Source: an uncultured Sutterella sp. (GTDB taxonomy: Bacteria > Pseudomonadota > Gammaproteobacteria > Burkholderiales > Burkholderiaceae_F). From it: DNA of 41,346 bases. Shown in pieces: positions 1 through 8,455 of this stretch (within the stretch, counting starts at the first letter, position 1; every line of letters starts with the position of its first letter). The position numbers were made by a program, and so were the translations under genes. Location: the NCBI GenBank assembly GCA_902463725.1, contig CABQGK010000016.1:1-41346 (forward strand). Reading direction: 5' to 3'. Under the pieces are notes generated by a model that was given only the letters and a program-made list of their open reading frames with translations, did no database searches and was not told the DNA's origin.

Positions 1-72
1 ATAGTATTTTAGTGCATATTCTATTATGTCTTTATTTATTGTGTCTTTAATTATAAGTCCAACTTTAATCAT
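1..72 (-). CDS. Partial gene, N-terminus only, in the glycan cluster
   Basis: An ATG on the minus strand at 72-70 opens a frame that runs without a stop to the window edge (24 codons, starting MIKVGLIIKD). It begins 10 bases after the stop of the glycosyltransferase and shares its orientation and AT-richness, so it is probably the next gene of the same operon. No clear Shine-Dalgarno sequence precedes it. Too little is visible to name a family; a glycan or sugar-modification enzyme is only a guess from context. Confidence 0.5.
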   Translation of the reverse strand, partial: MIKVGLIIKDTINKDIIEYALKYY

Positions 73-82
73 TTGAGGTTGT

Positions 83-1021
83 TTAATTGTTGTTCGATCG
101 ATTTATTTCTAATATTATTTTTAGCTTCGTAGGTAAAACTTCCTTGTAAACAATTACTTTTCCAAATATATTAACTTTCTCCTTTCTGAATAGACTTCTT
201 CTATTAAATATCTTAATGAGATTGGCATCTTCAGACTGATGTACGAGTTTTTTTTCAAATAACCATGTTTTATATGCATGGCTTTCCATTTTAAACGTAT
301 TCTTAATAGTATTGGTTTCATGCCATCTATATGCATGTAACACATCTGGAATATAACCAAATTTTCCTAATTTACTTAACTGGAGCATAAGATACCAGTC
401 CTCTAAAGGAGCTTCGTCACTAAAGTCGCCTATACTCAACAATTTTTCTGTTTTAACTAGGAAACCATTTGGAATATAATTACCAAGTACTAATGTTCGA
501 TAACTACCAAATTCATCACTTGAAAAATTTACATTTGATTTATATTCTAAAAATGAATCAAATGTTGCGTATTTTGCTCTTTCTAATGAAACACAGTTCC
601 TTTTTTCATCCCAGCCTACTTTTTCGGATTTGCTATTTATAATTTCATTACATCCAACCGCTAAAACACATTCTTCATTTTCAATAAAATGCATGACCTC
701 TTTTTCAATGGCATTTTTTTTAGATACATCATCTGAATCTAGAAAATAGCAGTACTCGCCTCTTGCTAGTCTAATGAGCTTATTTAGCGTCTGACATATA
801 CCCACATTAGTATGTCTTTCTAACACAACTCTGAGGAATCTTGATTCACACTTACTTCTCAGCTCTAGTAGTTTTTGCCAAGTCTGGTCCGTCGAACCAT
901 CATCAACAACTAGTAACTCTATTTTTTTATAGGTTTGATTAATGACAGATTCTATTGTTTCTTTTATATAATTTTCATGATTATATGCTGATATAATCAC
1001 TGAAACCAAGCCATTTTCCAT
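83..1021 (-). CDS. Family 2 glycosyltransferase
   Basis: Predicted cytosolic GT-A-fold glycosyltransferase that adds a sugar from a nucleotide donor to a lipid-linked glycan such as O-antigen or capsule. The N-terminus (residues about 5-45) has the GT2 nucleotide-binding pattern: VSVIISAYN, then VVDDGSTD. The DxD-like metal site is FLDSDD near residue 95, and EDWYLMLQL near residue 205 matches the catalytic ED motif region. At 312 aa it is of ordinary length for this class. It starts four bases after the aminotransferase stop, so translation is probably coupled. Its base composition is much more AT-rich than the housekeeping genes from cysS onward, which suggests horizontal origin. Donor and acceptor cannot be read from sequence. 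Confidence 0.9.
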   Translation of the reverse strand: MENGLVSVIISAYNHENYIKETIESVINQTYKKIELLVVDDGSTDQTWQKLLELRSKCESRFLRVVLERHTNVGICQTLNKLIRLARGEYCYFLDSDDVSKKNAIEKEVMHFIENEECVLAVGCNEIINSKSEKVGWDEKRNCVSLERAKYATFDSFLEYKSNVNFSSDEFGSYRTLVLGNYIPNGFLVKTEKLLSIGDFSDEAPLEDWYLMLQLSKLGKFGYIPDVLHAYRWHETNTIKNTFKMESHAYKTWLFEKKLVHQSEDANLIKIFNRRSLFRKEKVNIFGKVIVYKEVLPTKLKIILEINRSNNN

Positions 1022-1025
1022 GGTA

Positions 1026-2117
1026 TCATTCGCTATATAAGTTTATTATATTAACAACTTCTTTATAATCTTTTTCATTTAAAACAGGAGAGATTGGTAT
1101 TGACAGTACCTCTTTATGAATCTTTTCTGTAATTGGCAAAGCAATATTATTGTATTCGCGATAAGCTCGTTGTAAATGAGGTGGAGTTGGATAATGTATT
1201 ATCGTTTGTACATCATTATTTTCTAGATACTTAATAAGTCCCTCTCTGTTTTGACTCCTAATAGCAAATATATGCCAAACATGAGCTCTTTCATCATACG
1301 TACCTGGAAGAATAATTTTATTGTTAATTATATTATTTCTGTAATATTTAGAAATTTCACGGCGAAGTGCATTTTCTTCATCTAAATATTTTAATTTTAC
1401 ATCCAATACAGCAGCCTGTATTTCGTCTAATCTGGAATTTATTCCCTTATAAATGTGATGATACTTGTAGTCAGAACCATAATTCGCTATCGCTTTTATT
1501 TTTTTATACAGAAAGTCGTCATTCGTTGTGATACCCCCCGCATCTCCTATCGCCCCTAAATTTTTTCCTGGATAAAATGAAAAAGCCGCAGCGTCCCCTA
1601 GATTTCCAACTTTTTTCCCTTTATATGTAGCTCCATGTGCCTGTGCCGCATCCTCTATGATCTTTAATTTATATTTTTCAGCAATTTTCCAAATTTTTTC
1701 CATTGGAGTTGCTTGACCATACAGATGAACCACTACTATTGCTTTTGTTCGTGGAGTGATAGCTTTTTCTATCAGTTCTGGATCAATACAATAGGTGGCA
1801 ATATCTGGTTCTACAAAAACAGGCCTACATCCATTTTCTGATATTGCTAATACTGTCGCTATAAATGTGTTTGCTGGAACGATGATTTCATCACCATCTC
1901 CAAAGCCATATGCCTTTATGATTAAATTTAATGCATCCAAACCTGTAGCTACGCCTAGTGCATAGTTGGTTCCACAGTAATTAGCAAAATGAGTGGAGAA
2001 TAGTTCATTCTGTTCCCCCTGTAAATACCACCCTGAGTCTAGCACTGTTTTTATTCTTTCTTCTATCTCATCTCTAAATCCATCGTTAACCTGTTTCAAA
2101 TCTAAGAATTTTATCAT
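1026..2117 (-). CDS. DegT/DnrJ/EryC1 family sugar aminotransferase (FdtB/QdtB-type)
   Basis: PLP-dependent aminotransferase of 363 aa that would convert a dTDP-3-keto-6-deoxyhexose to the 3-amino sugar. Family marks are the N-terminal FLDL, the PANTFIAT loop (about 81-88), EDAAQAHGA (about 155-163), and the PLP lysine in SFYPGKNLGAIGD, which is K185. I chose the ATG at 2117 rather than an upstream start because AAAGGAAA lies just before it and the longer version would overlap the preceding gene. It sits directly after an FdtA/QdtA-like ketoisomerase, which is the pairing used to make dTDP-3-acetamido-3,6-dideoxyhexoses (Fuc3NAc or Qui3NAc). The exact sugar is inferred, and the acetyltransferase of that route is not in the window. 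Confidence 0.88.
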   Translation of the reverse strand: MIKFLDLKQVNDGFRDEIEERIKTVLDSGWYLQGEQNELFSTHFANYCGTNYALGVATGLDALNLIIKAYGFGDGDEIIVPANTFIATVLAISENGCRPVFVEPDIATYCIDPELIEKAITPRTKAIVVVHLYGQATPMEKIWKIAEKYKLKIIEDAAQAHGATYKGKKVGNLGDAAAFSFYPGKNLGAIGDAGGITTNDDFLYKKIKAIANYGSDYKYHHIYKGINSRLDEIQAAVLDVKLKYLDEENALRREISKYYRNNIINNKIILPGTYDERAHVWHIFAIRSQNREGLIKYLENNDVQTIIHYPTPPHLQRAYREYNNIALPITEKIHKEVLSIPISPVLNEKDYKEVVNIINLYSE

Positions 2118-2127
2118 AATATTTCCT

Positions 2128-2520
2128 TTAATTGTTTTTTTGATTAAATACTTTTTTATCGCGTATATAATCCTCAGGGTCGTATTTTTCAGAAGCCAAT
2201 ACAAGTAAAATACAATCCCTTGTTAAGTTCGTAAACTCTCTCCAAACAATTCCTGACAAATATAATCCTTCAGATGGATTATTAAGAGTGATAACTCTTT
2301 CTCCCGTTTCGTCCTCTAGGTAAAAATCACAACTTCCTGATAGACATATTATCAACTGTTGAAGATTATTATGAGCATGTTTGCCTCTTACTACATTTAA
2401 GCCAGCGCCCCAAATGTAGTAAACTCGTTTAACTGAAAAAGGAATGTCTTTTTGAGCTTCTATTGCTACTAAATTTCCTCTTTCATCTTCATGATTGAAG
2501 AGTTTAATCAGCTTAAACAT
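2128..2520 (-). CDS. FdtA/QdtA-like dTDP-4-oxo-6-deoxyglucose 3,4-ketoisomerase (cupin)
   Basis: A 130-aa cupin of the WxcM-C/FdtA/QdtA family. These isomerases move the keto group of dTDP-4-keto-6-deoxyglucose from C4 to C3. Diagnostic segments are DERGNLVAIE near the N-terminus, the active-site RGKHAHNN (about 46-53), the cupin strand SGIVWREFTNL (about 89-99) and the C-terminal YDPEDYIRD. The start codon lies inside the end of accA: ATG at 2520-2518 overlaps the accA stop at 2515-2513, so the two are probably translationally coupled. FdtA (galacto product) and QdtA (gluco product) cannot be separated by eye. The neighbouring aminotransferase supports the pathway call. Confidence 0.88.
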   Translation of the reverse strand: MFKLIKLFNHEDERGNLVAIEAQKDIPFSVKRVYYIWGAGLNVVRGKHAHNNLQQLIICLSGSCDFYLEDETGERVITLNNPSEGLYLSGIVWREFTNLTRDCILLVLASEKYDPEDYIRDKKVFNQKNN

Positions 2521-3475
2521 TTTTTAATATATTGTTCATTCTTTTCAAAATCAATTCTTCGATATTATTTTCCAATAAATATCTTACAGAGTCCGTCATT
2601 TGTTTCTTTAACGTGATGGACATTAAATCAATATCGCGATGGGCTCCACCTAAAGGTTCTGATATAACTCGATCAACTAAACCTAACTCAAATATCTTTG
2701 ATGCGGTTAGGCACAAAGCATCAGCTGCTCGAGGAGCTTCGGAGGCTGACTTCCATAAAATGGATGCACATCCTTCAGGGCTAATCACCGAATAGGTCGA
2801 ATATTGCAACATCATGGCAACATCGGAAACACCGATAGCTAGTGCGCCGCCGGACCCCCCCTCTCCAATTACACATGACAGAATCGGGACATGGAGTGTA
2901 GCCATTCTGTAAATATTGTGGCCGATCGCCTCTGATTGTCCTCGTTCCTCTGCATCGATGCCAGGATATGCCCCTGGGGTGTCAATGAGCGTAATAATTG
3001 GCAAACCAAACTTTTCTGCCAACTCCATCAGTCTCAGTGCTTTTCGATAGCCCTCTGGGCGAGGCATACCAAAATTGCGCTCAGTTCGCTCTTTTAACGT
3101 GCGCCCCTTTTGATGGCCAATCACCATTACATTCATGTCAGCAAGGCGCGCAACACCACCCACGATAGCCTTGTCGTCTCCAAAAGCTCGATCGCCATGG
3201 AGTTCATGAAAGTCAGTGAAGACTGTCTGAAGGTAATCCATGGTGTAGGGGCGTTGCGGATGGCGCGCAACCTGTGAAATCTGCCAAGGCGTCAAATTGC
3301 TGTAGACCTTGGAAATAAGCTGTGTGAGCTTTTTCTGCAGTTGATTAATTTCTGCCTCAATGGAGACGCTCTGATCTTTATCCGCCGTGTTCGCGTTCAA
3401 TTCGCGTAGCTCGGCAATCTTGACCTCGAGTGCTTCGATGTCATGCTCGAAGTCCAAATAGACCTGTTTTGCCAT
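2513..3475 (-). CDS. accA: Acetyl-CoA carboxylase carboxyltransferase subunit alpha
   Basis: Alpha subunit of the AccA2-AccD2 carboxyltransferase, which makes malonyl-CoA for fatty acid synthesis in the cytosol. The protein is 320 aa (E. coli AccA is 319) and carries the usual landmarks: HPQRPYTMDYL, FHELHGDRAFGDD, IGHQKGR, LPIITLIDTPGAYPG, and GEGGSGGALAIG in the crotonase-fold core. It lies 21 bases after cysS on the same strand. The last roughly 50-70 codons are AT-rich and the C-terminal tail after EPLGGAHRD is unlike the usual AccA tail, while the front of the gene has housekeeping composition. The gene may therefore be a mosaic produced when the sugar cluster arrived. Confidence 0.96.
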   Translation of the reverse strand: MAKQVYLDFEHDIEALEVKIAELRELNANTADKDQSVSIEAEINQLQKKLTQLISKVYSNLTPWQISQVARHPQRPYTMDYLQTVFTDFHELHGDRAFGDDKAIVGGVARLADMNVMVIGHQKGRTLKERTERNFGMPRPEGYRKALRLMELAEKFGLPIITLIDTPGAYPGIDAEERGQSEAIGHNIYRMATLHVPILSCVIGEGGSGGALAIGVSDVAMMLQYSTYSVISPEGCASILWKSASEAPRAADALCLTASKIFELGLVDRVISEPLGGAHRDIDLMSITLKKQMTDSVRYLLENNIEELILKRMNNILKNV

Positions 3476-3496
3476 TTTTGTTCCGTAGTTGTGTAA

Positions 3497-4903
3497 TTAG
3501 AGGCGACGCCATGTCGTACCAGCAGCGGTATCGAGGAGTTCAATACCTTCTCCTGTGAGTTGCTTGCGGATTTCGTCAGCACGTGCGTAATTTTTGGCTT
3601 TCTTAGCCTCAACACGTTCCGCAATCAGCGCTTCAATCCGTGCTACGTCATCGGTGCTTGCCCCGCCCTTTAAAAAGGCTTGAGGGTCGTTTGTGAGGAT
3701 ATTGAGAACGGTCCCTAACTTCTGAAGCTGACGAGCCAGCGCCGCACTCTTCGTGCGATTCACTTCTGTCGCGAGCTCAAACAGCACAGCCACTGCTTGG
3801 GGTGTATTGAAATCATCATCCATGGCTGCCTTAAAGCGCTGTGCAAACGTCTCGCTCCAATCAAGGGCGTTACCGTCTGGCGAGACATCACTCAGTGCGC
3901 CGTAGAGACGAACGAGGCCTTTTTGCGCCTCTTCAATCAGCACGGGTGAAAACGAGATTGGTGAGCGATAGTGGCTACGGAGAAGGAAGAATCGGAGCAC
4001 CTCAGCGCCATTGCCCTCCCCATAGGTTTTATTCGTGTCAGCGAGCGCATCTCGAATGGTCCAGAAGTTCCCAAGCGACTTGGACATCTTTTCTTCATGT
4101 CCATCCTTATCGCGTACACGCAACGGACCAGAGTGCATCCATACCTTGGCAAAGGTCCTCCCCGTGGCGCCTTCGCTTTGAGCAATTTCATTTTCATGAT
4201 GCGGAAAAATAAGATCCGGGCCGCCCCCATGAATATCAAAGGTGTCTCCAAGAAGCTTCGTTGACATCGCCGAGCACTCAATGTGCCAGCCAGGACGCCC
4301 CTTACCCCACTTGGAGTCCCACTGTGGCTCTCCGGGCTTGGCGCTCTTCCAAAGCACAAAATCAAGCGGGTCCTGCTTGCCCGTGTTGACGTCTACGCGA
4401 GCGCCACTTTGCAAGTCGTCAAGAGACTTCCCAGAAAGTTTGCCGTAATTCGGGAACTTGCGAACCGCAAAATCCACGTCCCCGTCGCTGCCTTGATAAG
4501 CAAGGCCCTTCTCCTCAAGCTTTTCCACGAGTTTAAGCATCTCAGGGATAAATTCAGTTGCGCGCGGCTCCATGGTCGGCGCTAGGCACCCAAGTGCCTT
4601 CATGTCTTCCTGCATCGCACGCGTAAATTCCGCAGTTAGGCTATCAATAGAGATATCTCTTTCGGCAGCGCGGCGAATGATCTTATCGTCGACGTCGGTG
4701 ACATTACGGACAAAGGTTACGCGCATCCCGCTTGCCTCCATCCAACGACGAATGACGTCAAAAGCGACAAATGTACGCCCATGTCCGATATGGCAATAGT
4801 CATATACCGTGACACCACAGACATACATCCTTACGTGGCCAGGCTCAATTGGTTCAAAGACTTCCTGTTTTCCAGTAAGGGTCGAGTAGATAGAGAGTGA
4901 CAT
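3497..4903 (-). CDS. cysS: Cysteinyl-tRNA synthetase
   Basis: Charges tRNA-Cys with cysteine. This class I synthetase of 468 aa (E. coli 461) has the zinc-site Cys in YVCGVTVYD near the N-terminus, the HIGH motif in YCHIGHGRTF (about 38-41), GWHIECSAMS with further zinc ligands, HHENEIAQSEG, and the KMSKS loop in EEKMSKSLGNFW (about 273-277). The C-terminal DALR/anticodon region is present. It is encoded 21 bases upstream of accA on the same strand. In Burkholderiales cysS commonly stands head-to-head with the TPR-ppiA-ppiB block, as here. The promoter should lie in 4904-5194. Confidence 0.97.
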   Translation of the reverse strand: MSLSIYSTLTGKQEVFEPIEPGHVRMYVCGVTVYDYCHIGHGRTFVAFDVIRRWMEASGMRVTFVRNVTDVDDKIIRRAAERDISIDSLTAEFTRAMQEDMKALGCLAPTMEPRATEFIPEMLKLVEKLEEKGLAYQGSDGDVDFAVRKFPNYGKLSGKSLDDLQSGARVDVNTGKQDPLDFVLWKSAKPGEPQWDSKWGKGRPGWHIECSAMSTKLLGDTFDIHGGGPDLIFPHHENEIAQSEGATGRTFAKVWMHSGPLRVRDKDGHEEKMSKSLGNFWTIRDALADTNKTYGEGNGAEVLRFFLLRSHYRSPISFSPVLIEEAQKGLVRLYGALSDVSPDGNALDWSETFAQRFKAAMDDDFNTPQAVAVLFELATEVNRTKSAALARQLQKLGTVLNILTNDPQAFLKGGASTDDVARIEALIAERVEAKKAKNYARADEIRKQLTGEGIELLDTAAGTTWRRL

Positions 4904-5194
4904 AGCGAAACCTTGTCCTTAAAGTGCTACTTTTTGAACTGATAGCTTTCAGAATTTTTTGAATATATCTATGAGTTATGCGCAAGATATTTATTTACTC
5001 TTGCGCACTTCCCTCAACGTTCGCTCACAACTGCATGCCTTGTGACGAACGAAATTGGGCTACAATTTCCCATTATTTGAGAGTATACCGAACCGTCTTT
5101 TCTCCTGTTCGCCATTTCTTACTGGTTAACCCATATGGCATCGCTTTTAGAAGGGAATCCTGAGAAAGCGCGGCCTCAAAACTCTGCGTCAACA
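4904..5194. other. Divergent intergenic region between cysS and the TPR gene
   Basis: About 290 bases between two divergently read genes, AT-rich in its first third. It must hold the promoters of both units, but I cannot pick convincing -35/-10 pairs or an operator. A 61-codon open frame here has no ribosome site and no family features, so I treat it as chance. Confidence 0.5.
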
Positions 5195-5941
5195 ATGCAC
5201 CCCATCACCTCAAAATCTCTGTTTTCACTTGTGGCCTGCTGTGCTACTTTGGTCCTAGCTTCCACTCCCACTTATGCAGCGACCACGGAGAGCGCTAGCG
5301 TTCCTGTTGCAGCTGCCCCCAATAGTGCTCCTGTCACCGTCGTACAGAACCCGCTTCTTCAAGGGTTAAATCCATCGGATATTCCCGTTCGCGTGGAAGA
5401 TCTCCTCAACGAAGGGAAAAATGCCCAAGCACTGGCGATTGCTGATGCTGGGCTGACGCAAAACGCCAATAATCTCAAGCTGCGCTTTATGCGAACAGTG
5501 GCGCTTGAGCGGCTTGAACGCGTGGATGAAGCGATTTCTGAGTTACGCCGCATGACCGCCGATTTTCCAGAAGTACCGGAACCATACAATAACCTCGCGG
5601 TCATCCTCGCCAAGCGTGGCGCCCTAGATGAAGCCGAAGCGCTTTTGAAGAAGGTCCTCTCCATTTCCCCTAACTTCGCCGTTGCGCGTAAAAATCTTGG
5701 CGACGTCTATCTGACCAAGGCGCTTGACAATTTTGAGGCGGCTGCAGGTGGAATTCATCAAAACCCTGAATTTACTGAGCGCCTCGAGACGCTCTCTCGT
5801 TGGTTTGGCCGCACCGTCAAAACGACGGCTTCTACGCCTGATGTTGGCGCACAAAGTACAACTCAGGCTGCGAAGCCCCAAGCAACGTCCTCTGAAGAGC
5901 GCTCCTTTGCCACAGAGTATGACAATGACAGTCGCAAGTAA
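5195..5941 (+). CDS. Exported tetratricopeptide-repeat protein
   Basis: A 248-aa secreted TPR protein, presumably a periplasmic scaffold. I place the start at the ATG at 5195 because it begins a classical signal peptide: MHPITSKSL, a hydrophobic core, then a cleavage site near TPTYA-ATT. An earlier in-frame ATG at 5135 would bury this signal. Neither start has a strong Shine-Dalgarno sequence. Residues about 70-190 contain TPR helices with typical positions: NEGKNAQALAIADAGL, LERVDEAISELRRM, EPYNNLAVILAKRGALDEAEALL and FAVARKNLGDVY. The Ser/Thr/Ala-rich tail looks disordered. It lies between cysS and ppiA, a placement I recall from Burkholderiales. Its specific partner is unknown. Confidence 0.82.
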   Translation: MHPITSKSLFSLVACCATLVLASTPTYAATTESASVPVAAAPNSAPVTVVQNPLLQGLNPSDIPVRVEDLLNEGKNAQALAIADAGLTQNANNLKLRFMRTVALERLERVDEAISELRRMTADFPEVPEPYNNLAVILAKRGALDEAEALLKKVLSISPNFAVARKNLGDVYLTKALDNFEAAAGGIHQNPEFTERLETLSRWFGRTVKTTASTPDVGAQSTTQAAKPQATSSEERSFATEYDNDSRK

Positions 5942-6004
5942 CAGCCGCTGCGTGTAAGCGCCTTGCGCCATACGTTTCACGACAATTCACTAGGAATTTA
6001 GACT

Positions 6005-6583
6005 ATGAAGCTTCGTTCTCGAATCGCTCTTCCGATTATTGCTCTCTCTTCTCTACTCATCGCTGAAACTGCGCTTGCCGCGCCCGCACCGCGTGTTGAA
6101 CTCACCACGAGTGAAGGGCGCATTGTGGTGCAACTTGAGCCCGATCGTGCGCCGCAGACAGTGAAGAACTTTCTCACCTACGTTAACGAAGGCTTCTACA
6201 AAGGGACGATCTTCCACCGAGTCATTGGTACATTCATGATTCAGGGTGGTGGCTTCACTCAGGATCTCGTGCAAAAGCAAACCCACAGTCCCATTCCGCT
6301 TGAAGCACGCAATGGACTTTCAAACGACAAGTACACCATTGCCATGGCTCGTACCAGTTATCCGCACTCCGCCACGAGCCAGTTCTTCATCAACGTAGCT
6401 GACAACAACTTCCTCAACGCCAGTCAAGCTCAAGATGGCCAGGGCTACGCCGTTTTTGGCCAAGTCGTAGAAGGAACGGATACGGTTGACAAGATCGCTT
6501 CGGTGCAAACGACTACAAAGGGCGGCATGAGTGATGTGCCGGTGAAGCCCGTGGTGATTCTTGATGCGAAAGTCATCAAGTAA
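6005..6583 (+). CDS. ppiA: Periplasmic cyclophilin-type peptidyl-prolyl isomerase
   Basis: Cis-trans prolyl isomerase acting on exported proteins. The first 25 residues form a signal peptide ending near ALA-APA. The mature part is a bacterial cyclophilin with VKNFLTYVNEGFYKGTIFHRVI, the catalytic-arginine segment FHRV, FMIQGGG, and AMARTSYPHSATSQFFINV. Length is 192 aa, as expected for PpiA. AGGAA eight bases before the ATG fits as ribosome site. It lies 63 bases after the TPR gene and about 180 bases before a cytosolic paralogue (ppiB), so the pair probably serves two compartments. Confidence 0.94.
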   Translation: MKLRSRIALPIIALSSLLIAETALAAPAPRVELTTSEGRIVVQLEPDRAPQTVKNFLTYVNEGFYKGTIFHRVIGTFMIQGGGFTQDLVQKQTHSPIPLEARNGLSNDKYTIAMARTSYPHSATSQFFINVADNNFLNASQAQDGQGYAVFGQVVEGTDTVDKIASVQTTTKGGMSDVPVKPVVILDAKVIK

Positions 6584-6699
6584 GCCAGCTTTATCATGAA
6601 ACTCGTCCTCCGAGCGTGAGAGCGCGCAACTAAACTCTGAGTCGCAAATCTGAACGCTCTAGGCAAAACTCCTCAATCTGTGCCAAAATGTGGCGCAAT

Positions 6700-6737
6700 G
6701 CTCAAAGGGGAGCGCATCGGATGCCCCTCCTTTGAGC
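6700..6737 (+). promoter_or_regulatory. Stem-loop in the ppiA-ppiB gap
   Basis: GCTCAAAGG (6700-6708) pairs with CCTTTGAGC (6729-6737) around an inner G/C-rich arm. No T run follows on the plus strand, so it is not an obvious terminator. It sits 30 bases upstream of ppiB and may be an mRNA-stability or leader hairpin. Confidence 0.4.
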
Positions 6738-6766
6738 CCAAGACACTTAGATAAAGGAAATCAACG

Positions 6767-7264
6767 ATGATTCGTTTCACGACTAACAAAGGTATTATCG
6801 ACATCGAGCTCGATGCTGAGCACGCCCCAATTACGTGCGAGAATTTTGTTCGCTACGTCAAAGAAGGGTTCTACGACGGCGTGATCTTCCATCGTGTGAT
6901 CAAAGACTTTATGATTCAGGGCGGCGGCTTCCTTCCTGGAATGGAGCAGAAGGACACGCATGAACCGATTAAGAATGAAGCCGACAACGGCCTCAAGAAC
7001 GACCGCTACACGATCGCAATGGCTCGCACGAGCGACCCGCACTCCGCGACTGCTCAGTTCTTCATCAACGTCAAGGACAACAGTTTCCTCAACCACACCG
7101 CACCTACCGCTCAGGGTTGGGGCTATGCGGTCTTTGGTCATGTCGTCGCTGGCATGGATGTGGTGGACGCAATCGCCCACGTGAAAACCTCAACGCGCGG
7201 CTGGTACGGTGACGTTCCTGTCGAAGACATCGTCATTGAAAAGGCTGAAATCATCGGCGAATAA
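6767..7264 (+). CDS. ppiB: Cytosolic cyclophilin-type peptidyl-prolyl isomerase
   Basis: A 165-aa cyclophilin without a signal peptide, so cytosolic. It has CENFVRYVKEGFYDG, the FHRVI catalytic-arginine segment, FMIQGGGF, and AMARTSDPHSATAQFFINV. It is closely similar to the upstream periplasmic ppiA, so the two are an old duplication differing mainly by the export signal. AAAGGAAA precedes the ATG. A strong terminator follows at 7292-7330. Confidence 0.95.
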   Translation: MIRFTTNKGIIDIELDAEHAPITCENFVRYVKEGFYDGVIFHRVIKDFMIQGGGFLPGMEQKDTHEPIKNEADNGLKNDRYTIAMARTSDPHSATAQFFINVKDNSFLNHTAPTAQGWGYAVFGHVVAGMDVVDAIAHVKTSTRGWYGDVPVEDIVIEKAEIIGE

Positions 7265-7291
7265 TCGGCGCTTGCCCGACTCTCATTGATC

Positions 7292-7330
7292 AAGAGCGCA
7301 GGCTTCCTTCTGGAAGCGGCGCTCTTTTCA
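7292..7330 (+). terminator. Rho-independent terminator after ppiB
   Basis: AAGAGCGC (7292-7299) pairs with GCGCTCTT (7319-7326), with an inner GCTTCC/GGAAGC arm, followed by TTTTCATTT on the plus strand. It ends the TPR-ppiA-ppiB unit where it meets the convergent LysR gene. Confidence 0.8.
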
Positions 7331-8341
7331 TTTATCGGTTGCCCCATGCGACGCGAAGTACTGCTCGACCAAAGTAAAACCACGCCTGCGGTCTGCCGAG
7401 AGCCTCTCTCTCATTTCACAAGCGACAAAGTAAGCCACTTTTGCTTTGAGCGCACTTTGCTCCCCCGTATCCAAATACTGCATGAAGAAATCCCAGACGG
7501 GTCGCCGCCACGCCCTCAAAAGCGGAACAAGCCTTCCTTGCTCAAGGTCGTTGACACAGTGCGAAAGCGCTAAGTCCTTCGTGATACCAAGCCCGGCAAT
7601 CACCGCTTGGTGCAAGCTATTCATATCTGCAAACCAACTCTGTGTCTTCCATTGGAGATGCGCCGTTTCACCGGTCTGCTCATTAACGAGACAACCGCTC
7701 ACAGGGAAGAGATCTGGTGTTTTGAGCATCCCAGCATGATGCCTCAGATCTGCCGGTGTCTTTGGGATGCCATGCTTCAAAAGGTACTCAGGCGAAGCTA
7801 GTACCACGGTCTGTGCATGGATGATCGATATCTTCGATATACGTGCGTTGGTGGTGTTCTCTGGACTAATTAAGAGATCACAGCGTCCCTCAAGCAAATC
7901 GATAACCCCACCAGCCTGCAACACCTCAAATCGGCAGGTATTTGGAAAGGCTGCCATAAAGTGCCCAATCGCCTCAATGAGGTAGCGCTGCACCATTGCC
8001 GTCGGGCCAGCAATTCGGATAAGCGGTAACAGCGCTACATTGTGACGACCACGCTGCTCGGCGTTCTTAACAGCTTGTACGAACGCTCTAAAAGGAGCGT
8101 GCATAATCGCATAAAGTTCGCGACCTTGCGCAGTCATCACGCATGGGCGGCTCGTTCGATCAAAAAGCGTTGTTCCTGCAGCCTCTTCGATGCGTTGCAC
8201 CGTCCTCGTTACAGACAGCGCATTGATACCAAGGTCAATTGCCGTACGTCGAAAACTCCCGGTTTCTGCGAGGGAGAAGAAAACTTCCCAATCAGCGGGA
8301 GACAACGACTGCAGCAGTGGAGAGGATTTCATGACACCCAT
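7328..8341 (-). CDS. LysR-family transcriptional regulator
   Basis: A DNA-binding regulator of 337 aa, slightly long for LysR proteins (about 300). Residues about 15-75 form the winged HTH: DWEVFFSLAETGSFRRTAIDLGI, then SVTRTVQRIEEAAGTTLFDR. The rest is the PBP2-like effector domain. Two ATGs, at 8341 and 8332, are possible starts and neither has a clear ribosome site. It lies downstream of the flavoprotein gene (8456-9970) on the same strand, separated by a terminator-like hairpin, so it is a candidate regulator of that reductase. The inducer is unknown. The gene pair sits between ppiB and lpxH, which are normally adjacent in relatives, so it looks inserted. Confidence 0.88.
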   Translation of the reverse strand: MGVMKSSPLLQSLSPADWEVFFSLAETGSFRRTAIDLGINALSVTRTVQRIEEAAGTTLFDRTSRPCVMTAQGRELYAIMHAPFRAFVQAVKNAEQRGRHNVALLPLIRIAGPTAMVQRYLIEAIGHFMAAFPNTCRFEVLQAGGVIDLLEGRCDLLISPENTTNARISKISIIHAQTVVLASPEYLLKHGIPKTPADLRHHAGMLKTPDLFPVSGCLVNEQTGETAHLQWKTQSWFADMNSLHQAVIAGLGITKDLALSHCVNDLEQGRLVPLLRAWRRPVWDFFMQYLDTGEQSALKAKVAYFVACEMRERLSADRRRGFTLVEQYFASHGATDK

Positions 8342-8391
8342 TTGAGAAAAGAAAACCGCTCAGAAATCCTACAGGATTAAGCCTTAGCCCA

Positions 8392-8424
8392 CAACAAAAG
8401 TGGGGGGACGGAGCCATCCCCCCT
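8392..8424 (-). terminator. Terminator between the flavoprotein and LysR genes
   Basis: Read on the minus strand, GGGGGGA (8423-8417) pairs with TCCCCCC (8408-8402) and is followed by ACTTTTGTT. It ends or attenuates the flavoprotein transcript before LysR, and implies that LysR has its own promoter or is made at lower level. Confidence 0.75.
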
Positions 8425-8455
8425 CTAGTATGAAGTTCAATCGAACGCAACAAAG

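Noticed and set aside
2118..2204. 29-residue upstream extension of the sugar aminotransferase
   Set aside because: It would overlap the preceding gene, lacks a ribosome site, and adds sequence absent from the family; the ATG at 2117 has AAAGGAAA.
3841..4799. Several plus-strand frames opposite cysS
   Set aside because: cysS is certain on the minus strand; these are shadow frames.
4978..5163. 61-codon frame in the cysS/TPR gap
   Set aside because: No ribosome site or protein-like pattern; it spans the expected divergent promoters.
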